Source: Brachionus plicatilis (lineage: Eukaryota > Rotifera > Eurotatoria > Ploima > Brachionidae). Taken from it: a stretch of 64,000 nt of DNA. The translations under genes were made by a program, and so were the position numbers. Shown one piece after another: positions 24,101 to 32,828 of this stretch. How positions within the stretch are numbered: position 1 is the stretch's first letter; the number at the start of each line of letters is the position of its first letter. The notes under the pieces were generated by a model. That model was not told the DNA's origin and searched no databases. It saw only the letters and a list, made by a program, of their open reading frames with translations. The stretch spans positions 269,154-333,153 of the forward strand of contig QEOQ01000348.1 of assembly GCA_010279815.1 (NCBI GenBank), read 5' to 3'.

Positions 24101-27100
24101 AACAAAATCAACGTCTCTTACCTCAGTTTCAATGAACTTGAACTCGGTGTGCAGCTTGGTCATGTCAGGGTCATCAGTCATCAAATTGTCGTTCTCATCA
24201 AACTCGGCAATATCAGCTTGAACCTCTTGTCTGAGATTTTTGGCCGCATTCACATCACTCTCGTCCTCGACCATGCCCAAAGCCTCCTCAAACTTGGCAT
24301 CATCAATCTGGCCAACAGATGACTCGGTGTTCTCCTGACTCACAGGCTCGTCACGCTCCTCAAAAAGCTCAGTAATGTGGCTCTGTCTCAAGACAGCCGT
24401 GGTAAAGCATCCACCCTCAATGGCCATTTGACTCAGCAGTCTTTTTTGATCGGCCTTCTTCAGTATGTTCTCCTCGACCGTTTTCTCACTGATCAATCTG
24501 TATATGTGGACGTCGCGGGTCTGACCGATCCGGTGACACCTGTCCTGAGCCTGTGCGTCCATTGTCGGATTCCAGTCCGAGTCATAGAACACGACTGTGT
24601 CAGCGCCCGTCAAATTAACCCCCACGCCGCCCGATCTCGTGCTCAGTATGAAACAAAATATCCGATTGTCCGTATTGAAGCGTTCCATGAGCACTTGACG
24701 CTGTTCGATGGACGTGGCGCCGTCCAGCCGCAAGTACTTGTAGCCGTGATAGTTCAAAAAGTTCTCTAACACGTCGAGCATGCGCGTCATCTGCGTGAAC
24801 AACAGGACTCGATGCTCGCCACTGTACAATTGTCTGAGCAGCGGGTCCAATTTTTGCAGCTTGCCACAATCGTATTGTATTAGCCGTTTGTCCGGAAACT
24901 GTGTGCTCGTGAGGCCATTGACGATTTGACTGAGACGAGCGAGGCCAGTGCGTACACAAACGTTTGTGATTGGTCGTTTGATATTTGTGTACTTGCAATA
25001 AACCCCTGCGTGAGGATTTGCGATGCGCAGCGTTACGTAATCGCTGCTAGAGTACCGCACATTTGGTACATACATTACGAACTTTTCGCACACACTCTCC
25101 ATCTCGCGCATCAAATAGTCGCGCACCAAATTTAGTCCGTGTCGAAGCGCGTCCGTGTACTCCAAGTAGTCGCGGCTAGCTCGGCTCATCTCACATGTGG
25201 CATAGCTTCTGGTCAAAAACGACCAGTTGTTATCACACGGGCTCGTGCGCAAATAACTCACACAGTCAATGAGGTCACGGCCGTACACCGGCTTGTGAAA
25301 AATAAAACGAAGCTTGTTCAAACGGGCCAAATAGCTGGCCTTTATGGAGTGGTCGGTGAGCTCAGCTGATACGTTGATAATACTTGATGATGATCGGATA
25401 CCGACCAATGTTTTGTCTTGAAAAAAATTTTCTCTAGTCACGTGATCACGGCTCTTTGGGTGCTCTTGGCACAAACACTGTTCGATGTGTTGGCCGGTGA
25501 CTTGGAGTCGTTTGGCGCGGTGCGAGTCAAATGCGGACATGGTCTCCATGTCGACGAGGCCGGGGTGATAGTGACAGAACCGATCGGTGGCCAATTCATC
25601 GCCCAAATTGAACACTATCGACGGCACTCGGTACTCCAGCGGCTGGCTCACAAACGACGAGACTATGGGCCTCGGCTCGAACAAGTCCGGATGATTGCAC
25701 ACCTTTCTCAGCTGCATGAGTATGTTTATAACGGACATGTAGTGACCCTGGGCTATTTTTTCTCTAGTCGAGCTCAGCGACATGAACTCGTCGTAGAGCA
25801 AACGTTGTCGCTTGCTCAGCGCACACTTGATCACGTGTTCGTACTTTTTGGGCATTTGTTTTTCCACGTGGGCCTTCAAACGACGCAGTATGAACGGTCG
25901 GAGGACTTTGTGCAGTCGTTTGATCAGCTGTTCGTTAACTTCGGTTGACTTTTCGATCATGGTCTTGAAGGGATTGTTGAACCAGTGGTTGAATTGACGG
26001 TGCGAGGCGAACACGTGAGGCATCAAAAAATGCATGAGCGACCACAGTTCCATCAGGTTGTTTTGGAGCGGGGTGCCTGTGAGCAGAAGACGACGCTGCG
26101 ATTGAAAGTTGAGCAGCGTTTGCCACCGTTGGGACTTGAAGTTTTTGATGTTTTGCGCTTCGTCCAATATGAAGTACTTCCACTTTTTTCGCCGGAATAT
26201 GGCGTGGTCCTGGATGACCAGTTTGTAGCTGGTGATGCACACGTGGAACGCATTTGTCTTGGTCCAGCCGACGCGCTTCAATTTGCGCTCTTTTTGCGAG
26301 CCGTAATAGGTCAGAATTTTGAGGCCCGGCGACCATTTTTTGAATTCAAGCTCCCAATTGAGCATCACACTGGTCGGCACCACGATCAAGTGGGGGCCCC
26401 ATATGGCCTTGTCGACGGCCAGGTGCGCCAGCAGAGCTATCGTTTGGATCGTCTTTCCCAGGCCCATTTCGTCGGCGAGTATGCCGTTCAGCTTGTTGTC
26501 GTACATTGTTACCAGCCAGTCGAGGCCTACGTGCTGGTACTCGCGCAAGCTGTGCTTTAGAAGCTCGCTTGGTATGCGCGTCTTTACGTTTGTGGTCTCC
26601 AAAGTGTAGCCCGTCGGCTGAAAGCTCTCCGCGTGAGCTGCTATTGAGTCGAGGCCGTCGTTTTGGTCCGCGCTGGGCTTTTGGTCGTTCGGTTGTTTTA
26701 ACTTTTCTTTACATAAATAAATTATTGGTGATGATGATGTTATTTTTCCAAAGAGGCAATAGTTAAACTGGTGTTACAACCCAAATTTAATGTTTTACTA
26801 AATTTGACCCTAACTTCTAACCCATTTAATGTTTTATTAAATTTGAGTTATAAACAGTAATAATTTCTATAAATCAACAATTACAGAAGTTTTTATTTTC
26901 TAGTCATAATTTTCAATATATAAATGCTTGTTTTTCACTTATTAGTTTCAGATTCCAATTTATTTCAAATGAAAATTTATCCTTAAAAAATATATCTTTT
27001 ATTTTTTGGCCTCTCAGCCACAGCATATTTTATTAGCGGGAATTATTAAATTAATACTCGTCTATGCACAAAAAGATAATTAACAACAACCACGTTTATT

Positions 27101-30100
27101 ACACCAGTATTTTTTTTCTATTTTTAAAATGTTTAAGTTCTAGTCTGAAGTGAAAAACTTTAATGATGTTAATAATTTTTTGGAAAGTAATGGCTTATAT
27201 GCTTTTCAGCATAGATTTTTAGACAGAATGTTGTCATTCTCTTTTAAGACATTATTCTATCATGACTCGCCTGGGAATTTAAAAGACTAATCAAAAATGA
27301 CTCGAAATTTAAGCTACAATTTAAGGAATAGTGCGAACCTTATTGAACCAATGGCAAAAAGCAACAGTGGTGAAAAAACACTTGGATTTTATTCTAGATT
27401 GATAAATAGGTTTGTGATCTAAAGATCAATGCTGAAATATACAACATTCAAGGAATCAATTTGCAATTATATCAATTTGATCTTTATTGACTTTGTAAAA
27501 AAATAAAAAAAATTTCATATTAATTTATCAATTTTTTTGGCATCTTGAAGTTTATGATCTAAAAAATCAGATCAAATAGTATTTTGTTTATAACTTTTGA
27601 ATGGTTCTTGATTAATAATGCAAAATACATGCTGAATATTGTGTGAGGCTCTGCAAAAACTCTGCATTTTGTAGCAAAATGCACGCCATTAAAAAGTATT
27701 TAATTTGACTGCGCAATTTAAATGCAGAGTTTTTGCAGAGCCTCAAACACTATCCAGCATGTATTTTGCATTATTTAGCATTTTGCAGAGAGACTTAATC
27801 AAGTACCATTCAAAAGTTATAAAAAAAATACTATTTGATCTGATTTTTTTGATCCTTAACTTCAAGATGCCATTTTTTTTGTTCTCATAAAAACTAATTA
27901 ATTTTTTTTTTTTAAATTTAGTAAAAATCTTAAATTTAAATATTAAAAATTTTTATTTGTATTAAATAAATGAAGTGTTAATCAGACGACTACGATAATG
28001 ACACAAACCTGTTGATTAACCTTGAAATTGATTGAAATGATGTCAAAATATAGACTATTTTTTTCATATAAACAAAGACATAATAGAGACAAATTTATAA
28101 AGACTCATAAATTATACAGAATGCAGTATGTCTAGAAAATTTAGAACATTACAAAAAAAAAAAATCAAAAAATTTTTAAGAAGTCAAAATTTGAAATAAA
28201 AATCGATTATCATATAATAAAAACTAAATCATCTAATGGAATATTTGTTTAGCTTTCTTTTGATACATAAATTTTCCAAATAAACTTTTAACCCTTCCAA
28301 AACTCTTTTTAAAAATATTTAGATATAATTCATAAAAAAAAAACTAGTCTTTAAAGTTTAGAATGTTTATTTTGTTACTAAAATTTTACCACACCTTGAC
28401 AATCCCCGGAAACTTTTTTGCCACACAATGTTTGGAATATCTTTTTTATTGTTTACATGCACTTTTTACAACTCATTAATTATTTTTGGCTTTAAAATCG
28501 GTGATTTTAATTTACCGGTGATTATGGTGTAAAAAAATTTTAAAATGTATATTGATAAAATCTTTATTAAAGTTATAATACTTCTTTTTTTTTGTTAAAT
28601 TATTAAGGTGATTAATACGACAACTTGAAGTTCATGATCATGATCAAATGATCAAAATTAAATTGTTATAATCTTAATAAAAATGATCAAATTAGACTTT
28701 TTCAATTTTTTTAAATTAAACATAAGATGTTCACTATTTTAATAAAAGTAAAACAGAGTTTTTTTTCTAAATGATCTTTAATTGATTTTTCTAAAATCTT
28801 TATTTAAAAAGTTTGAAGACAAATTTAAAATCCATATTTAAGTTTACAAATTATGGCTTTAAATGATATTTTAATACAAATTAAAAAATATTACGACGAA
28901 ACAAAGTTAAATCTTGCCTTGCAAAATTTTAAAATATTGATTAAGATTTTATTTTACTTTAGATAAAAATTCATATAATTTTCTCTCTTAGCATAGATAA
29001 AACAAATTATTTTTAATAAAGTTTAGTCATTTATTATTAAAAATTGATTAATTATACTTTTTTAATAAAATCAAAAAAAAAAAAAATTATGATCTGAAAT
29101 TTATATTTGATCATGAACTTCAATTTGCTAAATGTAGACTTGTTTTTTATAGACAAAGACTTAAAAAAATAGAGACAAATTAATATAGACTCATAAATTA
29201 TACAGAATAAAAGCGTCTTAAATTCTTTTTAAAAACTTATATAAAAGAGGGTCTGTAGAATAAATAATTATTAAAATTTGATAATTTTTGCGAGATTTAT
29301 TTTTTTGAATAAAAAAATATTTGAAATTTTAATTCAAAACATATTTCAAAAAACAGTCCTATTTCATAGTCATGTGTCACTAAATTAGTCTATTGCAACA
29401 TAGTGTGTCAAAAGAGTCACACTAGAAAAAAAAGAAAAAAAAAAATATTCGATAAAAAAAAAACAAATTTTTAATTCTTAACTTTTTGAATTGATTTTTA
29501 AAAAAATTTAGCATTTAATATTCCTTTTCCCAAAAGTCAATCAACGACTTTTACACTAGAAAGACCACAGGTATTTTAAGCTCTTTTGTTTTAAATGAAT
29601 AAGAACTTTTGGAAAAAAAATTAAAACTTATCTATTTATTTTTCAATCTGAAATTGCATTAGATTTATAAATTTAATCTTGTTGTTTATAAATTATTATA
29701 ATTTAATGTCAAAAAAAAAATATAAAAGCCCAAAGTGGGTTTTTTAAACCCACTCACATTTTTGGTTTATTTGACACATCTATATAATAATTACTTACAA
29801 TTTTTATCTATAAATATATAATAGAATATATTTAACATAAAATAAAACTTTATTTATAAAGAAAACTTTAAATTTGACTTAATTATAGCAAAATTTGAAA
29901 GTGAGTTTTTTAAACACTTTGGACTTTAATGGTATAAAAAAAATTTGCCTTTTTAGTGTTAATTTAATAAAAAATGATATTATCTATTATTAGATATATT
30001 TTATCTATTATCAGATACATCTTGTCTATTAATAGACACACATTATCTATTAATAGATAACTATTAAAATTCGCTTATTTTTCATTTAGGATTTTTAGGT

Positions 30101-32274
30101 AATTGACGTCACAGTGCCTTCAGAAAAAATAGAATAAAAAAAATTTTTCGATAAAAAAAAACAAAATTTTAATTCTTAACTTTTTGAATTAATTTTTAAA
30201 AAAATCTAACATTTTTTATCCCTTTCCCCAAAAGTCAATAAACGACTTTTATTTTTTAATTTATTCAAAAAAAATGACACTATTTTGTATTGGAAGTTTT
30301 GTATGAAATATCACAATGTCTTCAGAAAAAAGTAGAAAAAAATAAATATTAAATTCTTAACTCTTCAACAACTTTAATTTATTAAAAAAATGACACTATT
30401 TTGTATTGAAAGTTTTGCAGGAAATTTCACAGTGCCTTCAGAAAAAATAGAAAAAAAAATTTTTTATATAAAATAAAACAAATTTTTAATTCTTAACTTT
30501 TTGAATTAATTTTTAAAAAAATCTAACATTTTTTATCCCTTTCCCCAAAAGTCAATAAACGACTTTTATTTTTTAATTTATTAAAAAAAATGACACTATT
30601 TTGTATTGGAAGTTTTGTATGAAATTTCACAATGCCTTCAGAAAAAATAGAAAAAAAAATTTTTTATATAAAATAAAACAAATTTTTAATTCTTAACTTT
30701 TTGAATTAATTTTTAAAAAAATCTAACATTTTTTATCCCTTTCCCCAAAAGTCAATAAACGACTTTTATTTTTTAATTTATTCAAAAAAAATGACACTAT
30801 TTTGTATTGGAAGTTTTGTATGAAATTTCACAATGCCTTCACAAAAAGTAGAAAAAAAAAAATTTTAAATTCTTAACTTTTCATCGACTTTAAATTTATT
30901 AAAAAAATGAGAAAAAAAAAAGACACTATCAATAATTAGACAAGATATATCTCTTAACAGATAACTATCAATTCATGCTAGTATAAAATGTGATATGTTA
31001 CCTAAAAGTTGTTCAATGGGCAAATCAAAATCGGCCTTTAGTTGATCAAGTTCCTGTTTAGCATCGTATTCACTGTCCATTTGTTCGTCCTGCTCAATAG
31101 TCTCTTCGTCATCGTCCTCTTCGCTCATATCATCGGACACAATCGCCTCATCCTCATTCTCACCGCTCTCACTTGACTCCTCCATCTTGTCTCTTCCAAA
31201 ATTCTGACAAAAATAGGACTCGTCCAAATTATAGTCTTTCAAAAGCACGTTCAAATCCATCTGACTCTCTTGTCTGAGCCGAGCCAATTCGTCATCCACC
31301 GGTCTGTCCTCATCACTCTCAATAGTCGACTCATCCTCCTCATGGTCATCACTCCTCTCCTTCGTCTGATTCAGGCCCTCTACCAGCCAGCTCGAATACT
31401 TCTCCGTTTGATCGACAATAAAATTCAAATGCTGGTCCATCTGAATCTTGCGCTTCTGCTCGCTGATCGCACGCTGCTTGTACTCGATCAGCTTGGCCAC
31501 TTGCTTCCAAAACAGCTCAATTTCCCTGGCGACCAGGCCCGCCTGTTTTCTCACTTGTTTGTGTTGGTCGCGCTCGGCCGCCTCGCACCTAGCCTCCCTC
31601 TCCTTGAAATGTTTGTGCACGGCCGCGCTTATCTTGCGGCAAGTGTTCACTTTCCACTTTCTCTCCTGCACAAAGTCCGTGCTCATCCAGACCATTTCGT
31701 CGAGCACATAGTCCCAGTGGGCCTTGGCGCGCGCCGGCTCCACCAACTTAGGCAATCGTTTGATTGACCATAGGCCGTGTTTGCGCAGCTCGCTAATTCG
31801 TTGAAGCACCTGGGCCTCGTGTTTTGCGCACTCGGCTATCGATTTGAACTGCTCGGCGCCGCTCGCCGAAGCGCCTGGTGAGCTCGCGGCCAGCTTGAGG
31901 CCGAGTTGGGCCGCGCATTTGTCCGATAGAGTGGTTAATTCGGTCGGGCTGAAGTTAGAGATTAGATAGTCGCGGAGGATTTTGTTGCGCGGTTTTTTTG
32001 AGTGCGCCTCGAGCCATTTTGGGTAGTCCGAGTAGACGAGTCGGTTGTCGAGAAAGTATTTTTCGAGGAGAGCGAGCTCGATTTGACTGCTCAGTTTGCT
32101 CAAGTGGGAGTATTGGCTGGCGATTATGGAGCGGTGAAGTTTGGCGAAGAGATGAGTGCTGGTTTTTTTGGGCTCGGGCTCGTCCGTGTCTGGATCTTGG
32201 CGGTCGGGCGATTTGCGTTTTTGGGGCGATGGCGCCTCTCGTACTGGCTCGCATTGCTGTACATCTGATGACAT
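8707..32274 (-). CDS. dom: Domino/EP400-type SWR1-class chromatin-remodelling ATPase (whole gene)
   Basis: Eight coding exons: 32274-31002, 26706-24122, 20535-20338, 19213-19181, 17609-17136, 15061-13174, 9879-9502 and 9140-8707. Every join is GT-AG with matching phase; the total is 7263 nt, about 2420 aa plus stop. Domain order is HSA (about 175-245), acidic region (about 320-420), Snf2 ATPase split by a long insert (about 470-1200), the PIERYALKYLE block, the QMPLWCPLTPP motif, a SANT/Myb-like region near 1520-1580, then a Q/S/T-rich tail. This is the Domino-A/EP400 architecture, whose family deposits H2A.Z-type histone and works with TIP60. A shorter form ends at 19750 (see that exon). Introns 1, 2, 5 and 6 are packed with repeats. 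The identification is strong; exact splice use is inferred. Confidence 0.92.
9502..9879 (-). CDS. dom: domino exon 7: Gln/Asn-rich tail
   Basis: Acceptor TTTTTTTAG, phase 1 start, 126 codons of N/Q/S/T-rich sequence (MTNQPQFRQFQLMSN and similar), donor GTTAGT at 9501. The composition matches the tail of exon 6, and phase 1 is kept at both ends. There is no domain; the call rests on phase, composition and position. Confidence 0.72.
10551..10826. repeat. 276-bp inverted-repeat element in domino intron 6
   Basis: Ends are AACAAATTATGAAAATTAAT and its exact complement ATTAATTTTCATAATTTGTT. An 89-codon hydrophobic open frame inside on the minus strand looks incidental. Confidence 0.75.
11007..11513. 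repeat. Palindromic MITE, GGCAA-TTGAAGTT family, copy 1
   Basis: Left end GGCAAATTGAAGTTCATGA pairs with right end TCATGAACTTCAAGTTGCC. The interior is A/T-rich with no coding capacity and aligns with the copies at 15496, 28619 and 44074. Confidence 0.82.
11586..12048. repeat. Duplicated block of about 460 bp, copy with Tigger insertion
   Basis: Near-identical to 16229-16693, sharing for example GCTCTGGAT(A)(T/G)TGATCGGG and TATGTGATATGACACGCA. The homology resumes at 13105 beyond the Tigger element. Each copy lies downstream (on the plus strand) of a GGCAA-family MITE, so the repeat unit may be larger than the block. Confidence 0.85.
12049..13102 (+). mobile_element. pogo/Tigger-type DNA transposon, internally deleted (1054 bp)
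   Basis: Starts CAGTCGATCCTCCGTATAAC and ends with the inverted form (GTTATAACGAGGTTTGACTG). TA lies on the left and CA (decayed TA) on the right. Inside at 12366 a frame opens with MNEKQVCKKRKCMSLEVKI and continues IIKKHTEQKITSSKPAKEHN, the CENP-B/psq helix-turn-helix of Tigger transposases. The DDE core is missing. A C-terminal piece remains at 12580-12840 (LAARGILSEAEIVYSIATNN). Non-autonomous. Confidence 0.88.
13174..15061 (-). CDS. dom: domino exon 6: SANT-like domain and Gln-rich region
   Basis: Starts ALQVVLELPLNLQPIAPSHQ, then VNWDLVSDMVSSGFTKQYRS and AQECRKRFENVILKREE, the SANT/Myb-like region characteristic of EP400 and Domino-A. RTNQLFLQDNYKQLVQ follows. The remaining 450 or so residues are rich in Gln, Ser, Thr and Ala, with several short poly-Q runs, a poly-Ala stretch and SQ/TQ repeats. 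This is low-complexity activation-type sequence. Several long open frames on both strands here are compositional shadows. Confidence 0.93.
15496..16009. repeat. Palindromic MITE, GGCAA-TTGAAGTT family, copy 2
   Basis: In domino intron 5. GGCAACTTGAAGTTCATGAT at the left and ATCATGAACTTCAATTTGCC at the right. It lies in the opposite orientation to the copy at 11007, judged from the unequal inner arms. Confidence 0.82.
16229..16700. repeat. Duplicated block, copy without Tigger (empty site)
   Basis: Paralogue of 11586-12048. At 16688-16699 it reads CTATTACTTAAC without interruption, exactly where the other copy carries the 1054-bp Tigger element. Confidence 0.85.
16701..17135. other. Remainder of domino intron 5
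   Basis: A/T-rich intron sequence with no gene or clear repeat boundary. It includes short direct repeats of a GTGTCAATA/TGTTCCAAT type. Confidence 0.4.
17136..17609 (-). CDS. dom: domino exon 5: WCPxTPP motif and conserved linker before SANT
   Basis: Begins LWCPLTPPSNDRDVYIDTYD and continues with LLPPVTYSKRGDKRLKIDL, IIIPRPLFDKTNTTLIKLRR and WLPNDDFNIIY. These blocks match in order the Domino/EP400 segment leading to the SANT domain (PPR-SLFDR-x(5)-LLKIRR in relatives). The donor GTAAGA is at 17135 in phase 0. Confidence 0.92.
17905..18410. repeat. Palindromic MITE with GGCATTGTGAATTTT ends
   Basis: In domino intron 4. Arms of about 170 bp at 17905-18075 and 18235-18410 are inverted copies (GGCATTGTGAATTTTGGTAC and its complement). 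The inner loop is rich in TCTGCAAAACTC. Related ends occur in the element at 40058-41150. Confidence 0.8.
18512..18798. repeat. Palindromic MITE, GGCATCTTGAAGTT family, copy 1
   Basis: Ends GGCATCTTGAAGTT and AACTTCAAGATACC. Inner arms share AAATAGTATTTTGATTATAA and its complement, and the centre holds CTGCAAAA-type runs. Further copies are at 27539 and 39467. Confidence 0.82.
19181..19213 (-). CDS. dom: domino exon 4: 33-nt in-frame microexon
   Basis: Acceptor TTTTTTTTAG, exon of exactly 11 codons (IWINEYSDQMP), donor GTAAGTG. Joined to exon 5 it completes QMPLWCPLTPPSNDRD, matching the QMP-x-WCPPTPP motif of Domino/EP400 proteins. That cross-exon motif is the main reason to accept it. It is too short for ORF-based calling. 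Confidence 0.88.
19542..19547 (-). promoter_or_regulatory. Poly(A) signal for the short domino form
   Basis: Minus-strand AATAAA about 205 nt past the alternative stop at 19750. It lies upstream of the next exon, so it could end the short transcript. Confidence 0.5.
19750..20535 (-). CDS. dom: domino exon 3, composite: internal donor or alternative stop with AT-hook tail
   Basis: Starts at 20535 with LKPIERYALKYLE, conserved after the ATPase in this family. Two outcomes are readable. (a) Splicing at the donor GTTAGA (20337-20336), after YTYTKTE, joins the 33-nt exon at 19213-19181 and gives the long form. (b) Reading through adds about 195 residues of basic, Pro/Ser-rich sequence ending at TAA 19752-19750, for a protein of about 1547 aa. 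The read-through tail contains KRGRKPKSRS, an AT-hook-like motif. Its raised G+C content and 260 stop-free codons argue that it is real coding sequence. Drosophila Domino is known to make A and B isoforms with different C-termini; that this is the same device is inference. Confidence 0.82.
   Translation of the reverse strand, partial: LKPIERYALKYLESTGEVQIENDAEPDIEQVKKNWELERLKQLKEEEERRAEQEEEDLMYTYTKTEVRKSARPAKSRPVSCEKKQKFDDPKPTTKKEKKEKLVKEKDLKETKALSPVRDEITEAKKPCKRGRKPKSRSIESPPPVQEPCCAKPIPTEKPKVLTLSPSVQSAPKPVLKTIITRPSVPIKSIFNIPTTLNRTQSSQPIILKTNNVINVPATSPNKLIFRTVPNVLAQKKPASVLSSTCLSPSPSSSNSSSQSK
20589..21360. mobile_element. hAT-like element, CAGAGTTG family, long degenerate copy
   Basis: In domino intron 2. 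The left end CAGAGTTGTTTAAAAGTCAC is intact. The right end is degenerate but keeps the AAGTC/GGACTTGACTT tracts and TTTAAACAA. Inside is a separate palindrome with arms at about 20922-20950 and 21021-21050 (AAAAGTAATAATAAATTCGC and complement). Confidence 0.55.
21530..21775 (-). pseudogene. Possible decayed coding fragment, family unknown
   Basis: On the minus strand a stretch reads NTRQNPTVVKVVERFRLEQS and then FLESRLVSLFNGDVIKKS before a stop. A second frame gives LKRIISDYDSTLKLHLNGLA. The residues look protein-like, but I cannot name a family. It lies beside the hAT-like element and is probably transposon-derived. Confidence 0.3.
22050..23097 (+). pseudogene. Transposase gene with N-terminal HTH, split by a nested insertion
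   Basis: The 5' part (about 22050-22250) reads KAEVVRRFTGLGYKKSSVYR then WLDVIEKDKTFKRKKESGRP, a helix-turn-helix of Tc1/mariner type ending in a GRP linker. The 3' part (22786-23097) resumes with TKLRAYFNHESGQHVYLGEC and KKRLEPIGGFSYKLKKKSKP. The stretch between them is a palindrome-ended insert. The catalytic domain is not recognisable downstream. Confidence 0.55.
22258..22765. mobile_element. MITE nested inside the transposase gene
   Basis: The left end has repeated GTTCCCCACA/TTCCCCACAA motifs and the right end has TTGTGGGGAAAAG and CTGTGGGTGATAG, inverted relative to each other. No ORF. Exact ends and target duplication are not clear. Confidence 0.5.
23098..24094. other. Remainder of domino intron 2 near exon 2
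   Basis: A/T-rich. About 23225-23500 resembles 41335-41570 (shared TATTCTGAAAGAGCAT and a following GTATGT/GTATCTCC stretch), so it is another dispersed repeat. No gene seen. Confidence 0.4.
24122..26706 (-). CDS. dom: domino exon 2: complete split Snf2 ATPase
   Basis: Codes about residues 425-1286. Walker A is ILADEMGLGKTIQT (about 502-515). The Walker B box is DEAQ (LDEAQNIKNFKS, about 606-617), the variant shared by SWR1 and INO80 class enzymes rather than DEAH. Between the two RecA lobes lies an insert of several hundred residues, typical of the class. Lobe 2 carries LLFTQMTRMLDVLENFL, LRLDGATSIEQRQ, STRSGGVGVNLTGAD and DRCHRIGQT. The base composition is much richer in G+C than the flanking introns. 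The exon ends at FKFIETE before GTAAGAG. Confidence 0.96.
26707..27538. other. Domino intron 1, repeat-free part
   Basis: A/T-rich intron sequence. I see no exon, RNA gene or repeat boundary. The start of the intron (26707-26760) shows a normal acceptor, TTATGTAAAG, for exon 2. Confidence 0.4.
27539..27871. repeat. Palindromic MITE, GGCATCTTGAAGTT family, copy 2
   Basis: In domino intron 1. GGCATCTTGAAGTTTATGAT at the left and AACTTCAAGATGCC at the right. Inner inverted arms include ATGCTGAATATTGTGTGAGG-like sequence around a loop. Confidence 0.85.
28619..29130. repeat. Palindromic MITE, GGCAA-TTGAAGTT family, copy 3
   Basis: In domino intron 1. Left CAACTTGAAGTTCATGATCA, right TGATCATGAACTTCAATTTG. 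Same orientation as the copy at 15496. Confidence 0.8.
29131..30124. other. Domino intron 1, central part with short palindromes
   Basis: Contains GTGGGTTTTTTAAACCCAC near 29736 and a cluster of TATCTATTAATAGATA-type palindromes at 29975-30065. No gene seen. Confidence 0.4.
30125..30900. repeat. Tandem repeat of about 200 bp in domino intron 1
   Basis: The anchor TGACACTATTTTGTATTG occurs at about 30275, 30391, 30591 and 30792, so the spacing is 116, 200 and 201 bp. Two near-identical full units are separated by a shorter one. A related single block lies at 29440-29560. Units end TTTCACAATGCCTTC, resembling the terminal motif of the GGCATTGTGAA MITE family. Confidence 0.85.
31002..32274 (-). 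CDS. dom: domino exon 1: HSA domain and acidic region
   Basis: Codes residues 1-424. The start ATG is at 32274-32272. A basic N-terminus (PQKRKSPDRQDPDTDEPEPKK) is followed by the HSA domain (LWSIKRLPKLVEP, then HWDYVLDEMVWMSTDF and ERKWKVNTCRKIS), which docks actin and actin-related proteins in this family. After it come an acidic stretch (SEEDDDEETIEQDEQ) and DFDLPIEQLLG, the usual linker before the ATPase. The donor GTAACA at 31001 leaves phase 1, which joins exon 2 to give LLEKLKQ. Confidence 0.93.
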
Positions 32275-32567
32275 TTAATGACAGTTTGAATTTGGGCTTT
32301 TTTATTTTATTGTTTTTTTTTTGTTTCTTACTTCACTTTGAATTTTAGATGAAATGTTTAGTTTTTGATTTTTTTTTCTGTTTTTTGCTAGTTCTTCTAT
32401 TTTAATTATAGCTGAGTATGGGTTTTTTGCTAATGCCATGTAACAACACGCATGAAATTAATAAGCAAATTTAGCAGCGAGCAAAAATAACTGTACTTTT
32501 TGTACATGTTAAATTGGTGCAATTCTAACTTGACTCGGACATGGGTAAAACATCGCGTAATTCATTT

Positions 32568-32640
32568 ACTTAATAATATTTATTCAATGAACGCCCTAGG
32601 CGATGTAAAAATAAAAAAAAAAAATAATAAAATAAAGTAA
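32568..32640 (-). mobile_element. LINE 3' tail with A/T microsatellite
   Basis: The minus strand reads ACATCGCCTAGGGCGTTCAT, then TGAATAAATATTATTAAG. The same tail follows the LINE remnant at 39840 (CACCTTAAAGGCGTTCATTG then an ATA repeat), so this is a truncated 3' end of that family. Confidence 0.55.
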
Positions 32641-32828
32641 TCAAACAATTAGGACAAAAATAATTGTAAGACAAATGAAGAGTTCTTTTCCATATCGAAT
32701 TTTAAATTTTCATAAATACATAATTTTTTTTTTTTCTTTAATTTTCTTACCTTATTTTGACTATTGTCTTTCATTAATTATTTATTTCAGCAAGCCTATT
32801 TTTAAAAAAATATTTAATTTTTATTATA

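Noticed and set aside
24080..26766. Many antisense open frames opposite the ATPase exon
   Set aside because: The minus-strand frame is a textbook Snf2 ATPase; the others arise from its higher G+C content and lack family features.
27965..28030. Possible hammerhead ribozyme at the GTTAATCAG...CTGTTGATTAAC motif
   Set aside because: Neither strand has the required CUGANGA and GAAA core in the right order; only the outer stem is present.
29975..30065. Short TATCTATTAATAGATA palindromes as a CRISPR-like or operator array
   Set aside because: Units are irregular, lack unique spacers and lie in an animal intron; simple A/T repeats explain them.
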